This document shows positions 8,940 to 17,902 of a DNA stretch of 64,000 nt, piece by piece. The stretch comes from an uncultured Paracoccaceae bacterium. Its GTDB lineage: Bacteria; Pseudomonadota; Alphaproteobacteria; Rhodobacterales; Rhodobacteraceae. The stretch spans positions 439,501 to 503,500 of the forward strand of contig OY288160.1 in the NCBI GenBank assembly GCA_958439195.1, read 5' to 3'. The notes beneath the pieces are model-generated. The model worked only from the letters and a program-made list of their open reading frames with translations, made no database searches and was not told the DNA's origin. The position numbers and the translations under genes were made by a program. The first letter of the stretch is position 1. Every line of letters starts with the position of its first letter.

Positions 8940-10148
8940 TCATTGTGCCGCGCCCAGCATTTCCTGATTGATGGCGGCGATCCGGTCTTCTGGCGGGGCG
9001 GTATCGAGCGTCATGACGGGCAAAAGGACGCGCAGGTCATCGTGATGGCGGCGCAGACCCCATTCGAGATCGGAAAGATGAAAGTTTTCAAAAGCCGACG
9101 AGCGCATGGATTCATTGGACCAGATCGACAGTTGCTGATCCTCGGCCGAGGTGTCGCGGTCGATGCGCATGGCAAGGTAGCGGGCGATGCGTTCCCGGCG
9201 GGATTCATCAGGGTTGCGATACAGCCGCCCGGTCAGTTTCGTCTTGCCGGGGCCGAGCGGGATTTCGTGATAGAATTGAACACCTTCCGGGGTGAAGGCA
9301 AAGACGATCTGGGGGAACATCCCGTAATATGTCCAAGCCCCGGCCAGATGCGGTGGCAGATGATCGCGTGACCGGGACAGGCGGTTGTAATGACGGACCG
9401 ACCATGTCTTGCCTGGCGTATCGCCATAGCGACCGATGGACATGTTCAGGCCGTGGTCGAGAAAGATATCCCGATAATCTCGGCCATACAGGTCTTGCAG
9501 GCCGGGATGGGCAAGGGGGACGTGATAGCCTTCGTTGTCGACATCGCGGACGGATTTCCAGTTCACCGGCAGCACGGTTGACCAATAGGGCGTGGCGACG
9601 GGCAGCACATCGGAGACGCGATAGGCGACAAAATCGGCGTCGAACGGGGCGAGGAGGGTGGCGATATCGGGTTGCGGGCCAGAGTGGAAGCGGATGAACA
9701 GAAATCCGTGGAAGGATTGCATTTCAATGGGTTTCAGGCCGAACTTTGTGCGATCCATGTCACCAAAGCTGGTGGGTTGGGCGGCCCCCCGTAGCGTGCC
9801 GTCAAGGTTGTAGACCCAGCCGTGAAAGGGGCAGACGATGGACCCGCGGCATTGACCACGGTCGCCATCCACCACCCGTGCGCCGCGGTGCCGGCACAGG
9901 TTGTGGAAGGCGCGAACCACGCCATCTGCCCCGCGCATCAGGACGGCGCGTTCCCCCAGCATGTCAAAGGTGAGCCAGTCGCCCGGATTGGGCAGGTCGC
10001 ATTCATGGCCGGCGACCTGCCAATGGGTCAGGAAAACATGGGTCTTTTCCAGATCAAACAGGGCGGGGGAGTGGTAGGTCCAACCCGGCAGGCCGCGCCG
10101 ATCCCATGCATTGGGAATGGGGAGGGAGTGGAGCGGATGGGTCGTCAT
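8940..10148 (-). CDS. Rieske non-heme iron oxygenase, alpha subunit
   Basis: 402-residue oxygenase of the ring-hydroxylating/GbcA-CntA superfamily. The Rieske [2Fe-2S] motif is CRHRGA...CPFHGWVYN (about residues 83-108). The mononuclear iron site is DVDNEGYHVPLAHPG (about 195-210), giving the H-x4-H pair. Family members demethylate or cleave glycine betaine, carnitine, stachydrine and similar compounds, or hydroxylate aromatics. The adjacent amine-type importer favours a quaternary amine substrate. The ATG at 10148 has AGGCC-TTCC before it. No reductase or ferredoxin gene lies in the operon, so electrons must come from a partner encoded elsewhere. It is the first gene of the operon and is divergent from the BetI-like regulator. 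Confidence 0.88.
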   Translation of the reverse strand: MTTHPLHSLPIPNAWDRRGLPGWTYHSPALFDLEKTHVFLTHWQVAGHECDLPNPGDWLTFDMLGERAVLMRGADGVVRAFHNLCRHRGARVVDGDRGQCRGSIVCPFHGWVYNLDGTLRGAAQPTSFGDMDRTKFGLKPIEMQSFHGFLFIRFHSGPQPDIATLLAPFDADFVAYRVSDVLPVATPYWSTVLPVNWKSVRDVDNEGYHVPLAHPGLQDLYGRDYRDIFLDHGLNMSIGRYGDTPGKTWSVRHYNRLSRSRDHLPPHLAGAWTYYGMFPQIVFAFTPEGVQFYHEIPLGPGKTKLTGRLYRNPDESRRERIARYLAMRIDRDTSAEDQQLSIWSNESMRSSAFENFHLSDLEWGLRRHHDDLRVLLPVMTLDTAPPEDRIAAINQEMLGAAQ

Positions 10149-10195
10149 GGGAAGGCCTCGGTGGCGGGGCGGTTCAATGGATCGTCGCAAGATTC

Positions 10196-10213
10196 TGATT
10201 GAACTGTCAATCA
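10196..10213. promoter_or_regulatory. Perfect inverted repeat, candidate operator of the TetR/BetI-like regulator
   Basis: TGATTGA-actg-TCAATCA, two perfect 7-bp arms with a 4-bp spacer, lies in the gap between the divergent Rieske oxygenase and TetR-family genes. Both the position and the TTGA/TCAA character fit a BetI-type operator controlling both directions. Binding is inferred. Confidence 0.55.
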
Positions 10214-10280
10214 AAATGAAGGATGGGTAGGAAAAGCCCTTGTTTCATTGGCGGATTTCATGATGGAAGGGGCCAAGGTA

Positions 10281-10955
10281 ATGGTGCGGGGTAAGTTCAT
10301 GGATGCGGAAACCGAGCCGAATCCGGTGCCGCGGCGGAAGTTGAGCCGTGAGGAGCGGCGGCTGCAGTTGATTGATGCGACGATTGCAGTGATCGCGGAA
10401 AACGGGTTTGCGCGGACCACCTTGGGCGAGGTGGCGCGGCGGGCCGGGCTTTCGCATGGGTTAGCGAATTTCCATTTTGAATCAAAGGATAAGCTGCTGG
10501 CGGCAACGCTGGAGCATTTGTCGGATGAGTATCGCGCCAATTGGCAGGCGGCCCTGGCGATGGCGGGGCCGCATCCGGCGGACCAGATTGCCGCCTTGAT
10601 TGACGCGGATTTTGCGCCTGCCATCTGCACCGCTGATCGGCTGGCGGCGTGGTGCGCGTTCTGGGGTGAGGCGCAGAGCCGCCCGATGTATCAGGACGTG
10701 TGCGGCAATAATGATGAGGAATATCAATTGGTTCTTGAGGGTTTCTGTCGTGATCTGTTAACTGTGGGTGACTATGGCGGAGATGCGGTTCGGATCGCGC
10801 GGGTGTTGCGGGTGGCGACCGAAGGGGTCTGGCTGGACCTGATGACATTGCAATCGCCCTATAGCCGCGATGAGGCGCGGGCGACGGTTCTGGCCAGTGC
10901 GGCGGCGTTCTTTCCGCGCCACTTCGGGCCAGAGGGGCGGCTGTCGAACGGTTAA
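10281..10955 (+). CDS. TetR/AcrR-family transcriptional regulator, BetI-like
   Basis: 224-residue DNA-binding regulator. The helix-turn-helix is RLQLIDATIAVIAENGF through TTLGEVARRAGLSHGLAN, followed by HFESKDKLLAATL, the standard TetR N-terminal fold and very close to BetI in style. The C-terminal domain (YRANWQAAL...RPMYQDVCG) is also BetI-like. BetI senses choline, which agrees with an adjacent operon for amine or zwitterion use. Three in-frame ATGs exist (10263, 10281, 10299); 10281 is chosen because GGAAGGGG lies about 9 bp upstream. It is divergent from the Rieske operon and shares the palindrome at 10196-10213, so it probably represses that operon and itself. Confidence 0.85.
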   Translation: MVRGKFMDAETEPNPVPRRKLSREERRLQLIDATIAVIAENGFARTTLGEVARRAGLSHGLANFHFESKDKLLAATLEHLSDEYRANWQAALAMAGPHPADQIAALIDADFAPAICTADRLAAWCAFWGEAQSRPMYQDVCGNNDEEYQLVLEGFCRDLLTVGDYGGDAVRIARVLRVATEGVWLDLMTLQSPYSRDEARATVLASAAAFFPRHFGPEGRLSNG

Positions 10956-11120
10956 GGGCTGTGCAGCGGGCGGTGCAGACGGCCAGTGCAGCAAACTGTA
11001 TGCACGCCGCGCACGGCGGGTGGCGATGATGTTAACCCTTTCATCCGGGATCGGACGGTCTTTCGGCCCCGGCCTGCGCCTGCCATGAAGGACCATTCGA
11101 GCAAGGCAGGGGGTCGGCAG

Positions 11121-12566
11121 ATGCGGGCGGTGATGGTGCAAGGCACGGGATCGGATGTTGGCAAATCGCTGATCGTGGCGGGCCTGTGCCGGGCAGCGCG
11201 GCGGCGTGGAATGAAGGTGGCCCCGTTCAAGCCGCAGAACATGTCGAACAATGCGGCCGTCACGGTGGACGGGGGCGAGATCGGGCGGGCGCAGGCCTTG
11301 CAGGCGCGGGCGGCGGGGATTGATCCGGTCGTGGACATGAATCCGGTGCTGCTGAAACCCGAAAGCGAGACGGGGGCGCAGGTGATCGTGCAAGGTAAGC
11401 GGCTGACGCGGGCAGAGGCGGGGGATTATGCCGCGCTGAAGCCGCGGCTGATGGCGGGGGTGATGGACAGTTTCGCCCGGCTGAAGGCGGGGCATGATCT
11501 GGTGATCGTGGAAGGGGCGGGCAGCCCGGCAGAGGTGAACCTGCGGGCGGGCGACATCGCCAATATGGGCTTTGCTGTTGCCGCAGATGTGCCGGTGGTT
11601 CTGGTGGGTGACATCGATCGGGGTGGCGTGATTGCGCAGATCGTGGGAACGCAGGCGGTGCTGGATGCGGGGGATGCGGCGATGGTGGCGGGGTTCATCA
11701 TCAACCGCTTTCGCGGGGATGCGCGGCTGTTTGATGACGGCTATGCCTGGATCGCGGTGCGGACGGGGTGGCGTGGGTTCGGGGTGGTGCCGTGGTTCCA
11801 TGATGCCTGGCGGTTGCCCGCCGAGGATGCGGTGGGGCTGGTTGGCGGGCCGCATCGGGGCGGCGCAAAGGTTGTGGTGCTAACCTATCCGGGAATTGCC
11901 AATTTCGACGATATTGATCCGTTGAAGGCGGAGCCTGGGGTGGATCTGGTGATGCTGCGACCGGGGCAGCCGATCCCTGGTGATGCGGCGGTGGTGATCT
12001 TGCCGGGATCGAAGGCGACGGTGGAGGATATGCTGTTTCTGATGGCGCAGGGGTGGGACGTGGACCTGCGGGCGCATCGGCGGCGGGGCGGGCGGGTGCT
12101 GGGTCTGTGCGGCGGGTATCAGATGCTGGGCCATATGATTGCCGATCCGGACGGGATCGAGGGGTATCAGGATGTGGCGGCGGGGCTGGGCCTTTTGGAT
12201 GTGGGCACGCGATTGAGGCGGAAAAAGCGGCTGGCGCTGGTTGACGGTGTGCATCTGGACAGTGGCATGGCGGTCAGGGGGTATGAGATCCATCTGGGCG
12301 TGACCAATGGCAGGGATTGCGCGCGGCCCTTTGCCCGGATCGACGGGCGGGCCGAAGGTGCGGTGTCGGCGGACGGTCGGGTTGCGGGCACCTATCTGCA
12401 TGGGCTGTTTGCCGAGGACGGGTTTCGTCGGGCATGGCTGGCCGGTCTGGGCGTAACAGGCGGCGGGGTTGGCTATGAGACCGGGGTGGAGGCCGCGCTG
12501 GACGGGCTGGCCGATCATCTGGAGGCGCATCTGGATGTGGACGCGATCCTGACGCTGGCGCGGTAG
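11121..12566 (+). CDS. cobQ: Cobyric acid synthase, glutamine-hydrolysing
   Basis: 481-residue enzyme amidating four side-chain carboxylates of adenosylcobyrinic a,c-diamide in cobalamin synthesis. The N-terminal dethiobiotin-synthetase-like P-loop is VQGTGSDVGKSLIVAGL (residues 5-21), followed by APFKPQNMSNNAAV. The C-terminal class I-like glutaminase has the nucleophile in GLCGGYQMLGHMI and a conserved histidine in AGTYLHGLF. The ATG at 11121 is preceded by AGGGGG and gives the usual CobQ N-terminus; an upstream ATG at 11085 adds 12 unsupported residues. No other cob gene is adjacent, and I see no cobalamin riboswitch in the 165-bp leader. Confidence 0.95.
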   Translation: MRAVMVQGTGSDVGKSLIVAGLCRAARRRGMKVAPFKPQNMSNNAAVTVDGGEIGRAQALQARAAGIDPVVDMNPVLLKPESETGAQVIVQGKRLTRAEAGDYAALKPRLMAGVMDSFARLKAGHDLVIVEGAGSPAEVNLRAGDIANMGFAVAADVPVVLVGDIDRGGVIAQIVGTQAVLDAGDAAMVAGFIINRFRGDARLFDDGYAWIAVRTGWRGFGVVPWFHDAWRLPAEDAVGLVGGPHRGGAKVVVLTYPGIANFDDIDPLKAEPGVDLVMLRPGQPIPGDAAVVILPGSKATVEDMLFLMAQGWDVDLRAHRRRGGRVLGLCGGYQMLGHMIADPDGIEGYQDVAAGLGLLDVGTRLRRKKRLALVDGVHLDSGMAVRGYEIHLGVTNGRDCARPFARIDGRAEGAVSADGRVAGTYLHGLFAEDGFRRAWLAGLGVTGGGVGYETGVEAALDGLADHLEAHLDVDAILTLAR

Positions 12567-12746
12567 GGTGACGATTCGGTGGGTGGGATTTTCCATTGGC
12601 TCGGCTGTGGGCATGGTCTGTGGGATTTGCCCAGTATTGCGGCAGAAGAAATTTTTTGACCGAAGGGTAAATCCTGTTAACGCTGGGGCAAGCGACAAGA
12701 GCCGAGCAGATCCTATGGTCTGAAGCGGCAAGATAACGGGGGTGAC

Positions 12747-14039
12747 ATGCTGGATCTGCTGGTCAGGGCGGGGCGTCTTGCCGATGGGAAAACCCCGGTC
12801 GATATTGCGGTGAAAGACGGGCGGATCGTTGAGATCGCGCCCCGGATCGCGGCGGAAGCGGGCCGCACGATAGAGGCGGGCGGCCGGTTGGTGGCCCCGC
12901 CTTTTGCCGACCCGCATTTTCACATGGATGCCACGCTGTCGCTGGGTCTGCCCCGGTTGAACCGATCCGGCACCTTGCTGGAGGGGATCGCGCTGTGGGG
13001 TGAGTTGAAGCCGCTGTTGACGGTTGAGGCGGTGATGGAGCGGGCGCTGCGCTATTGCGATCTGGCGGTGGCGCAGGGGCTTTTGTCGATCCGAACGCAT
13101 GTGGATGTGTGCGATGATCGGTTGACGGCGGTTGAGGCGCTTTTGGAGGTGAAGCGGCAGGTGGCGGGGTATATCGACCTGCAACTTGTGGCGTTTCCCC
13201 AAGATGGGCTGTTCCGCGACCCAACGGCCGAGGCCAATCTGATCCGGGCGCTGGATATGGGCGTGGATGTGGTGGGCGGCATCCCGCATTTTGAACGCAC
13301 GATGCAGGCGGGGGCCGATTCGGTGCGGCGGTCGTGCGAGATTGCAGCCGAACGGGGGCTGCCGGTCGATCTGCATTGCGATGAAAGCGATGATCCGATG
13401 AGCCGCCATATCGAAACGCTGGCGGCGGAAACGGTGCGGCTGGGCCTGCAGGGGCGGGTGGTGGGGTCACACTGCACATCCATGCATTCGATGGACAATT
13501 ACTATGCGTCGAAGCTGATTCCGCTGATTGCCGAGGCGGGGCTGCATATCGTGCCGAACCCGTTGATCAACATCACCTTGCAGGGGCGGTCTGACACCTA
13601 TCCGCGCCGTCGGGGCCTGACGCGGGTGCCGGAGTTGCGGGCGGCGGGGGTGAATGTGGCCTTCGGGCAGGATTGCACGATGGACCCGTGGTATCCGCTG
13701 GGATCGGCCGACATGCTGGAGGTGGCGCATATGGGGGTGCATGCCGTGCCGATGACATCGCGGGAGGCGATGGCTTGGGCCTTCACCTCGGTCACGGTGA
13801 ACGGGCATCGGGCGATGGGGTTGCCGGACCCGACACTGCGGGTGGGCGGACCTGCGACGATGGTGGTGTTGCAGGCGCGTGATCCGATTGAAGCGGTGCG
13901 GATGCGGGCCACGCGGCTTGCGGTGATCCGTTCGGGCCGGGTGATTGCGGAGACGGCGCCACGGTTGGCGCGGCTGGATTTGCCGGGGCGGCCGGCGGGG
14001 CTGGACCCTGCCGATTATGCGCCAGTTGCGGAAGACTGA
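12747..14039 (+). CDS. Cytosine deaminase-like amidohydrolase (CodA family)
   Basis: 430-residue cytoplasmic metal-dependent deaminase. The HxH metal motif is ADPHFHMDATLSLGLPR (about 53-70). Next come DLHCDESDDPMSRHIETLA (about 212-230), GSHCTSMHSMD, and the catalytic aspartate in FGQDCTMDPWYPLGS (about 308-322), all in the CodA order. CodA converts cytosine, isocytosine or related pyrimidines/triazines to their oxo forms and ammonia. It stands first in a plus-strand run with a BMP-type nucleoside/base importer and an amidase, which suggests uptake and stripping of nitrogen from nucleobase-like compounds. About 180 bp of AT-richer sequence including TTTTTTGACC precedes it and probably holds the promoter. 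Confidence 0.82.
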   Translation: MLDLLVRAGRLADGKTPVDIAVKDGRIVEIAPRIAAEAGRTIEAGGRLVAPPFADPHFHMDATLSLGLPRLNRSGTLLEGIALWGELKPLLTVEAVMERALRYCDLAVAQGLLSIRTHVDVCDDRLTAVEALLEVKRQVAGYIDLQLVAFPQDGLFRDPTAEANLIRALDMGVDVVGGIPHFERTMQAGADSVRRSCEIAAERGLPVDLHCDESDDPMSRHIETLAAETVRLGLQGRVVGSHCTSMHSMDNYYASKLIPLIAEAGLHIVPNPLINITLQGRSDTYPRRRGLTRVPELRAAGVNVAFGQDCTMDPWYPLGSADMLEVAHMGVHAVPMTSREAMAWAFTSVTVNGHRAMGLPDPTLRVGGPATMVVLQARDPIEAVRMRATRLAVIRSGRVIAETAPRLARLDLPGRPAGLDPADYAPVAED

Positions 14040-14080
14040 GATCAACAAAGACTGAGTTCAACAAAGACTGAGATCAACAA
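14033..14080 (+). repeat. Three tandem copies of a 16-bp unit across a stop codon
   Basis: The unit AGACTGAGATCAACAA occurs three times in direct tandem (14033-14048, 14049-14064, 14065-14080); the middle copy has one A-to-T change. The first copy contains the TGA stop of the deaminase gene. The array fills most of the gap before the BMP-binding protein gene, so it lies in the transcript leader between two co-transcribed genes. Confidence 0.9.
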
Positions 14081-14101
14081 CAAACCAACGGGGATGCTGC
14101 C

Positions 14102-15085
14102 ATGACTTTTTCGACCTCTCGCCGGACGCTTTTGATGGGGGCTGCGGCCACGCTGGCGTTGCCGGCCTATATCCGCCGGGCGAATGCCCAGACCGTGATC
14201 AAGGTGGCGGGGGTCCATGCCTCGCCCGTGGAAAATGCGTGGAATTCGCGCATCCATGCCGCGATGCAGGCGGCAGCGGCGGATGGGGTGATTGAATACG
14301 AGTTTTCCGAAGGGGTGGCGGCGACCGACTATCCGCGTGCGATGCGGGAATATGCGGAAGGCGGGGCGCGGCTGATCTGGGGTGAAAGCTATGCGGTGGA
14401 GGCCGAGGCGCGGGCCGTCGCGGCGGATTACCCGGAGACGGCCTTCCTGATGGGTTCGTCGGGCGCGGCGGAGGGCGACAACTTTGGCGTCTTTGGCACG
14501 CGCAACCATGAAGCGGCCTATCTGGCGGGGATGCTGGCGGGGAAGATGTCGGCGACCGGGACGTTTGGTTCGGTCGGCGGTTACCCGATCCCGGAGGTCA
14601 ACCTGTTAATCAACGCCTTCCGCATGGGGGTAAAGGAAGTGAACCCGGAGGCGAAGTTCCTGAACGGGTTCATTGGTGCGTGGTTTGACCCGGCCAAGGC
14701 AAAGGAAGCGGCGGTGGCGCAAATTGATGGCGGGGCGGATATCCTGTTCGGTGAGCGGATCGGCACGGCGGATGGGGCGCAGGAGCGTGGGGCAAAGGCG
14801 ATCGGGTCGCTGATCGACTATACGCCGCGCTATCCGGGGACGGTGTTTGCCAATGCCATCTGGAATTACCGGCCGACGATTGATGCCATCGTTGCGGATG
14901 TGGTGGCGGGAAATCCGGTGGGTCGGGATTACACCGAATATTCGTTCATGAAGTATGGCGGGAACGAGTTGATCTATGTGGCCGAGGACGTGCCTGCCGA
15001 TGCTGTGCCAGCGATGGAGGCCAAGCGCGCGGCAATAGCGGCGGGCGAGTTCGAGGTGCCGATCGACGCGAACGAACCAGCCTGA
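14102..15085 (+). CDS. BMP-family ABC transporter substrate-binding protein
   Basis: 327-residue periplasmic binding protein of the basic membrane protein (BMP/PnrA-like) family, which binds purine or pyrimidine nucleosides and bases. The N-terminus SRRTLLMGAAATLALPAYI is a twin-arginine-style signal ending near RRANA-Q. Mature-domain motifs include GVHASPVENAWNSRIH, ETAFLMGSSGAAEGDNFGVF, RNHEAAYLAGMLAG and GGADILFGERIG, all typical of BMP proteins. It is followed by an amidase, one ATPase and two permeases in overlapping frames, the standard NupABC-like transporter set. The ligand is inferred from the family and the neighbouring deaminase. Confidence 0.9.
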   Translation: MTFSTSRRTLLMGAAATLALPAYIRRANAQTVIKVAGVHASPVENAWNSRIHAAMQAAAADGVIEYEFSEGVAATDYPRAMREYAEGGARLIWGESYAVEAEARAVAADYPETAFLMGSSGAAEGDNFGVFGTRNHEAAYLAGMLAGKMSATGTFGSVGGYPIPEVNLLINAFRMGVKEVNPEAKFLNGFIGAWFDPAKAKEAAVAQIDGGADILFGERIGTADGAQERGAKAIGSLIDYTPRYPGTVFANAIWNYRPTIDAIVADVVAGNPVGRDYTEYSFMKYGGNELIYVAEDVPADAVPAMEAKRAAIAAGEFEVPIDANEPA

Positions 15086-15089
15086 TCCC

Positions 15090-16388
15090 TTGCAGGACGC
15101 AACGTCCCTTGCGGCGGCGATAGCTTCGGGTGCGGTTTCTGCGCCCGAGGTGATGGCCGCTGCGGTGGCGGCGGCGGACCGGTTTGGGGCGGTGGCGCGG
15201 GTGGAGGATGTGCAGGCGCGCGGGTTCCTGCCGGGGCCGTTTGGCGGCGTGCCGTTTCTGGGCAAGGATCTGGGGTCGGGGGCTGCGGGGTTGACGCCGG
15301 TGGCGGGGTCTGCGGCGCTGGCGCGGCGGCGGCGTGATCAGGCGGTGGACAGCGATCTGTTCGCGCGGTTCCGTGCGGCGGGTCTGGTGCCGTTTGGCAC
15401 AACGGTGGTGCCGGAGTTTGGCCTTGCGCTGACATCAGACCCGGCGGTGAATCCGTGGGATGTGCGGCTATCGCCTGGCGGATCATCGGGCGGCGCGGCG
15501 GCGGCGGTGGCGGCGGGGATCGTGGCCATCGCCCATGCCACCGATGCGGCGGGATCGATCCGGGTGCCTGCGGCCTGTTGCGGGCTGGTGGGGTTGAAAC
15601 CGTCGCGCGGGGCGGTTCCGATGGGGCCGGATCAGGGCAACTGGCTGATGGGGTTGGCGAGTGAATTGGTGCTGGCGCGATCGGTGCGGGATGTCATGGC
15701 GGCGTTTGACGTGGTGGCCGAGCCTTGGGCCGGGGATCGGGGCTTTGCGACAGGGCGGATTGCGGTGATGATCCCGGAGGGATGCAATGCGGAGCAGGCC
15801 GAGGGCACGCGTAAGATGGCGCGCTTGGCCGAAGGGCTGGGCATGGCGGTGGAGGCGCGCGCCTTTCCCGCAGCGATGGCGGCGCGGGCGGGTGCGGTGG
15901 CGCAACGGGTGCTGACGGCGTCGCTGGCCGACTGGATGGGCGCGCTGGGTGTGACGGCAGAGGAATTGACGCCGATTGCTGGGGCGGTTCTGGCCGAGGG
16001 GCGGGCGATGGGCGCGGCGGAATTGTTTGCGGCGTCGCGTGAATTGGCCATGCTGACGGCAGAGTGGGAGGCATGGATGGCCGGGGTGGATGCGGTGATG
16101 TCGCCTGTGCTGGCGGCCGGCGTGCCCAAGGTGGGGGCTTTTGACATGGGCAGGCCCGATGTGGCGGCGCATTTCGCGCAGATGGCGGCGGTGGCACCTG
16201 GTGCGGCAATGGCGAATGCGGCGGGATTTCCGGCGATGGTGGTTCCCTTTGGCGGTGCGGGTTTGCCGGTCGGGGTGCAGATTGCCGCGCGTGTGGGTTG
16301 CGACCGGGCGCTGCTGGCGCTGGGCGGGCGATTGGCTGCGGCGGCCCCGATGGTGGCCTATCCTTATCCAATTGCGGGGCATCCATGA
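15090..16388 (+). CDS. Amidase signature family hydrolase
   Basis: 432-residue amidase inserted between the binding protein and ATPase of the importer. The Ser-cisSer-Lys triad is visible: lysine in VPFLGKDLGSG (near 55), the Gly/Ser-rich signature SPGGSSGGAAAAVAAG (about 130-145), and ATDAAGSIRVPAACCGLVG with the nucleophile serine. Such enzymes hydrolyse small amides or ureido compounds to acid plus ammonia. The frame starts with TTG at 15090, 4 bp after the preceding stop; no ATG exists until well inside the conserved core. The stop overlaps the ATPase ATG by 4 bp. Its place inside a transporter operon suggests it acts on the imported compound or its ring-opened product. Confidence 0.85.
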   Translation: MQDATSLAAAIASGAVSAPEVMAAAVAAADRFGAVARVEDVQARGFLPGPFGGVPFLGKDLGSGAAGLTPVAGSAALARRRRDQAVDSDLFARFRAAGLVPFGTTVVPEFGLALTSDPAVNPWDVRLSPGGSSGGAAAAVAAGIVAIAHATDAAGSIRVPAACCGLVGLKPSRGAVPMGPDQGNWLMGLASELVLARSVRDVMAAFDVVAEPWAGDRGFATGRIAVMIPEGCNAEQAEGTRKMARLAEGLGMAVEARAFPAAMAARAGAVAQRVLTASLADWMGALGVTAEELTPIAGAVLAEGRAMGAAELFAASRELAMLTAEWEAWMAGVDAVMSPVLAAGVPKVGAFDMGRPDVAAHFAQMAAVAPGAAMANAAGFPAMVVPFGGAGLPVGVQIAARVGCDRALLALGGRLAAAAPMVAYPYPIAGHP

Positions 16389-17902
16389 CTGTCGGTGATG
16401 TGCTGGAACTGGATGGGATCACCAAGCGGTTCGGGGCGCTGGTGGCGAATGATGATGTCACCCTGTCGCTGAAAAAGGGCGAGGTGCTGGCGCTGCTGGG
16501 GGAAAATGGCGCGGGCAAGACGACGCTGATGAACATCCTGTTCGGCCATTATGCGGCGGATGCGGGCGAGGTGCGGGTTTTGGGCAAGCCGCTGCCCTCG
16601 GCCAAGCCGCGCGCGGCCATCGCGGCGGGCGTGGGTATGGTGCATCAGCATTTCACGTTGGCGGGCAATCTGACGGTGCTGGAAAACATCGTGATCGGGT
16701 CTGAATCCCTGTGGAAGGTGGGGATGGACCGTGAGGGGGCGGAACGGAAGATCCGGGCGCTGTCGGCACAGTTCGGCCTGCCGGTGGACCCTGCGGCGCG
16801 GATTGGAGATCTGTCGGTGGGTGAACGGCAGCGGGTAGAGATCCTGAAGGCGCTGTATCGGGAGGCGCGGATCCTTATCCTTGATGAGCCGACGGCGGTG
16901 CTGGCGCGGCCCGAGGCAGAGCAGTTGTTCACCATTTTGCGAGGCATGGCGAAGGGTGGGCTGTCGATCATTTTCATCAGCCACAAGCTGCATGAGGTGA
17001 TGGGGGCATCGGACCGGGTTGTCGTGCTGCGCGCTGGCAAGGTTGTGGCGGAACGTGTGACGGCAGAGACGACGGCGGCAGAGCTGGCCGAATTGATGGT
17101 GGGACGCGCGGTGGCGCGGCCCAAGCGGGCGGCGCATGAAGCGGGCGCGCCGGTGGTGGTGGCCGAAGGGCTGTCGGTCACCAAAGGTGGCGGTATGGCG
17201 CTGGACCGGGTGCGGTTCGAGGTGCGGGCCGGGGAAATTCTGGGCATCGTGGGCGTATCCGGCAACGGGCAGGCGATGCTGGGGCGGGCGCTTTCCGGGT
17301 TGGCACGGCCGGATGCCGGGACGATCACTTTTGACGGGCGGGACATTTCGCGGATCACCCCACGGCAGGCGGTCAAGCTGGGGATCGGGCGGGTGCCAGA
17401 GGATCGCCAGGCGCAGGGCGTGGTGGGCGATCTGGCGGTGTGGGAGAATGCCGTGCTGGAGCGGCTGCGGGATTTTTCGCGGTTCGGCTTTGTGCGGCGG
17501 CGGGCAGCCGAGGCGCATGCGGCGGGGCTGATCGGGCGGTTCGACATTCGCGGCGCGGCGCCTGCGACACGGACACGGCTGTTGTCGGGCGGGAATATGC
17601 AAAAGCTGATCCTTGGGCGCAATCTGGCGGCGGGGCCGCGGTTTCTGCTGGCCAATCAGCCAACACGCGGGCTGGATGAAGGGGCGATTGCGGGGGTTCA
17701 TGCCGAATTGCTGATGGCGCGGGCCGAGGGGGCGGCGATCCTGCTGATTTCCGAAGATTTGGATGAGGCGGTGGGGTTGTCGGACCGGTTGCAAGCCATT
17801 TCCAAGGGGCGACTGTCGGAGCCTATTCTGGCGGAAGATGTGGATGCGCGGCGGTTGGGGTTGATGATGGCCGGTGTCTGGGAGACGCGGGATGCGGTTT
17901 GA
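16385..17902 (+). CDS. ABC transporter ATP-binding protein, double-NBD (BMP/NupA type)
   Basis: 505-residue ATPase with two nucleotide-binding domains. First domain: LLGENGAGKTTLMNIL (Walker A, about 38-53), LSVGERQRVEILKAL (signature) and ILILDEPTAVLARPE (Walker B). Second domain: IVGVSGNGQAMLGRAL as a degenerate Walker A, then LSGGNMQKLILGRNL. The glutamate after the second Walker B is replaced (LLANQPTRGLDEG), which is usual in this subfamily. The ATG at 16385 overlaps the amidase stop (ATGA); a longer upstream frame is rejected. Works with the two downstream permeases. Confidence 0.92.
   Translation: MTVGDVLELDGITKRFGALVANDDVTLSLKKGEVLALLGENGAGKTTLMNILFGHYAADAGEVRVLGKPLPSAKPRAAIAAGVGMVHQHFTLAGNLTVLENIVIGSESLWKVGMDREGAERKIRALSAQFGLPVDPAARIGDLSVGERQRVEILKALYREARILILDEPTAVLARPEAEQLFTILRGMAKGGLSIIFISHKLHEVMGASDRVVVLRAGKVVAERVTAETTAAELAELMVGRAVARPKRAAHEAGAPVVVAEGLSVTKGGGMALDRVRFEVRAGEILGIVGVSGNGQAMLGRALSGLARPDAGTITFDGRDISRITPRQAVKLGIGRVPEDRQAQGVVGDLAVWENAVLERLRDFSRFGFVRRRAAEAHAAGLIGRFDIRGAAPATRTRLLSGGNMQKLILGRNLAAGPRFLLANQPTRGLDEGAIAGVHAELLMARAEGAAILLISEDLDEAVGLSDRLQAISKGRLSEPILAEDVDARRLGLMMAGVWETRDAV

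Noticed and set aside
10956..11120. Cobalamin riboswitch before cobQ
   Set aside because: No B12-box-like conserved core seen and the leader is only about 165 bp.
11880..13409. 509-codon minus-strand frame opposite cobQ and the deaminase
   Set aside because: His/Arg/Pro-rich translation typical of antisense to GC-rich genes; both plus-strand genes have full catalytic motifs.
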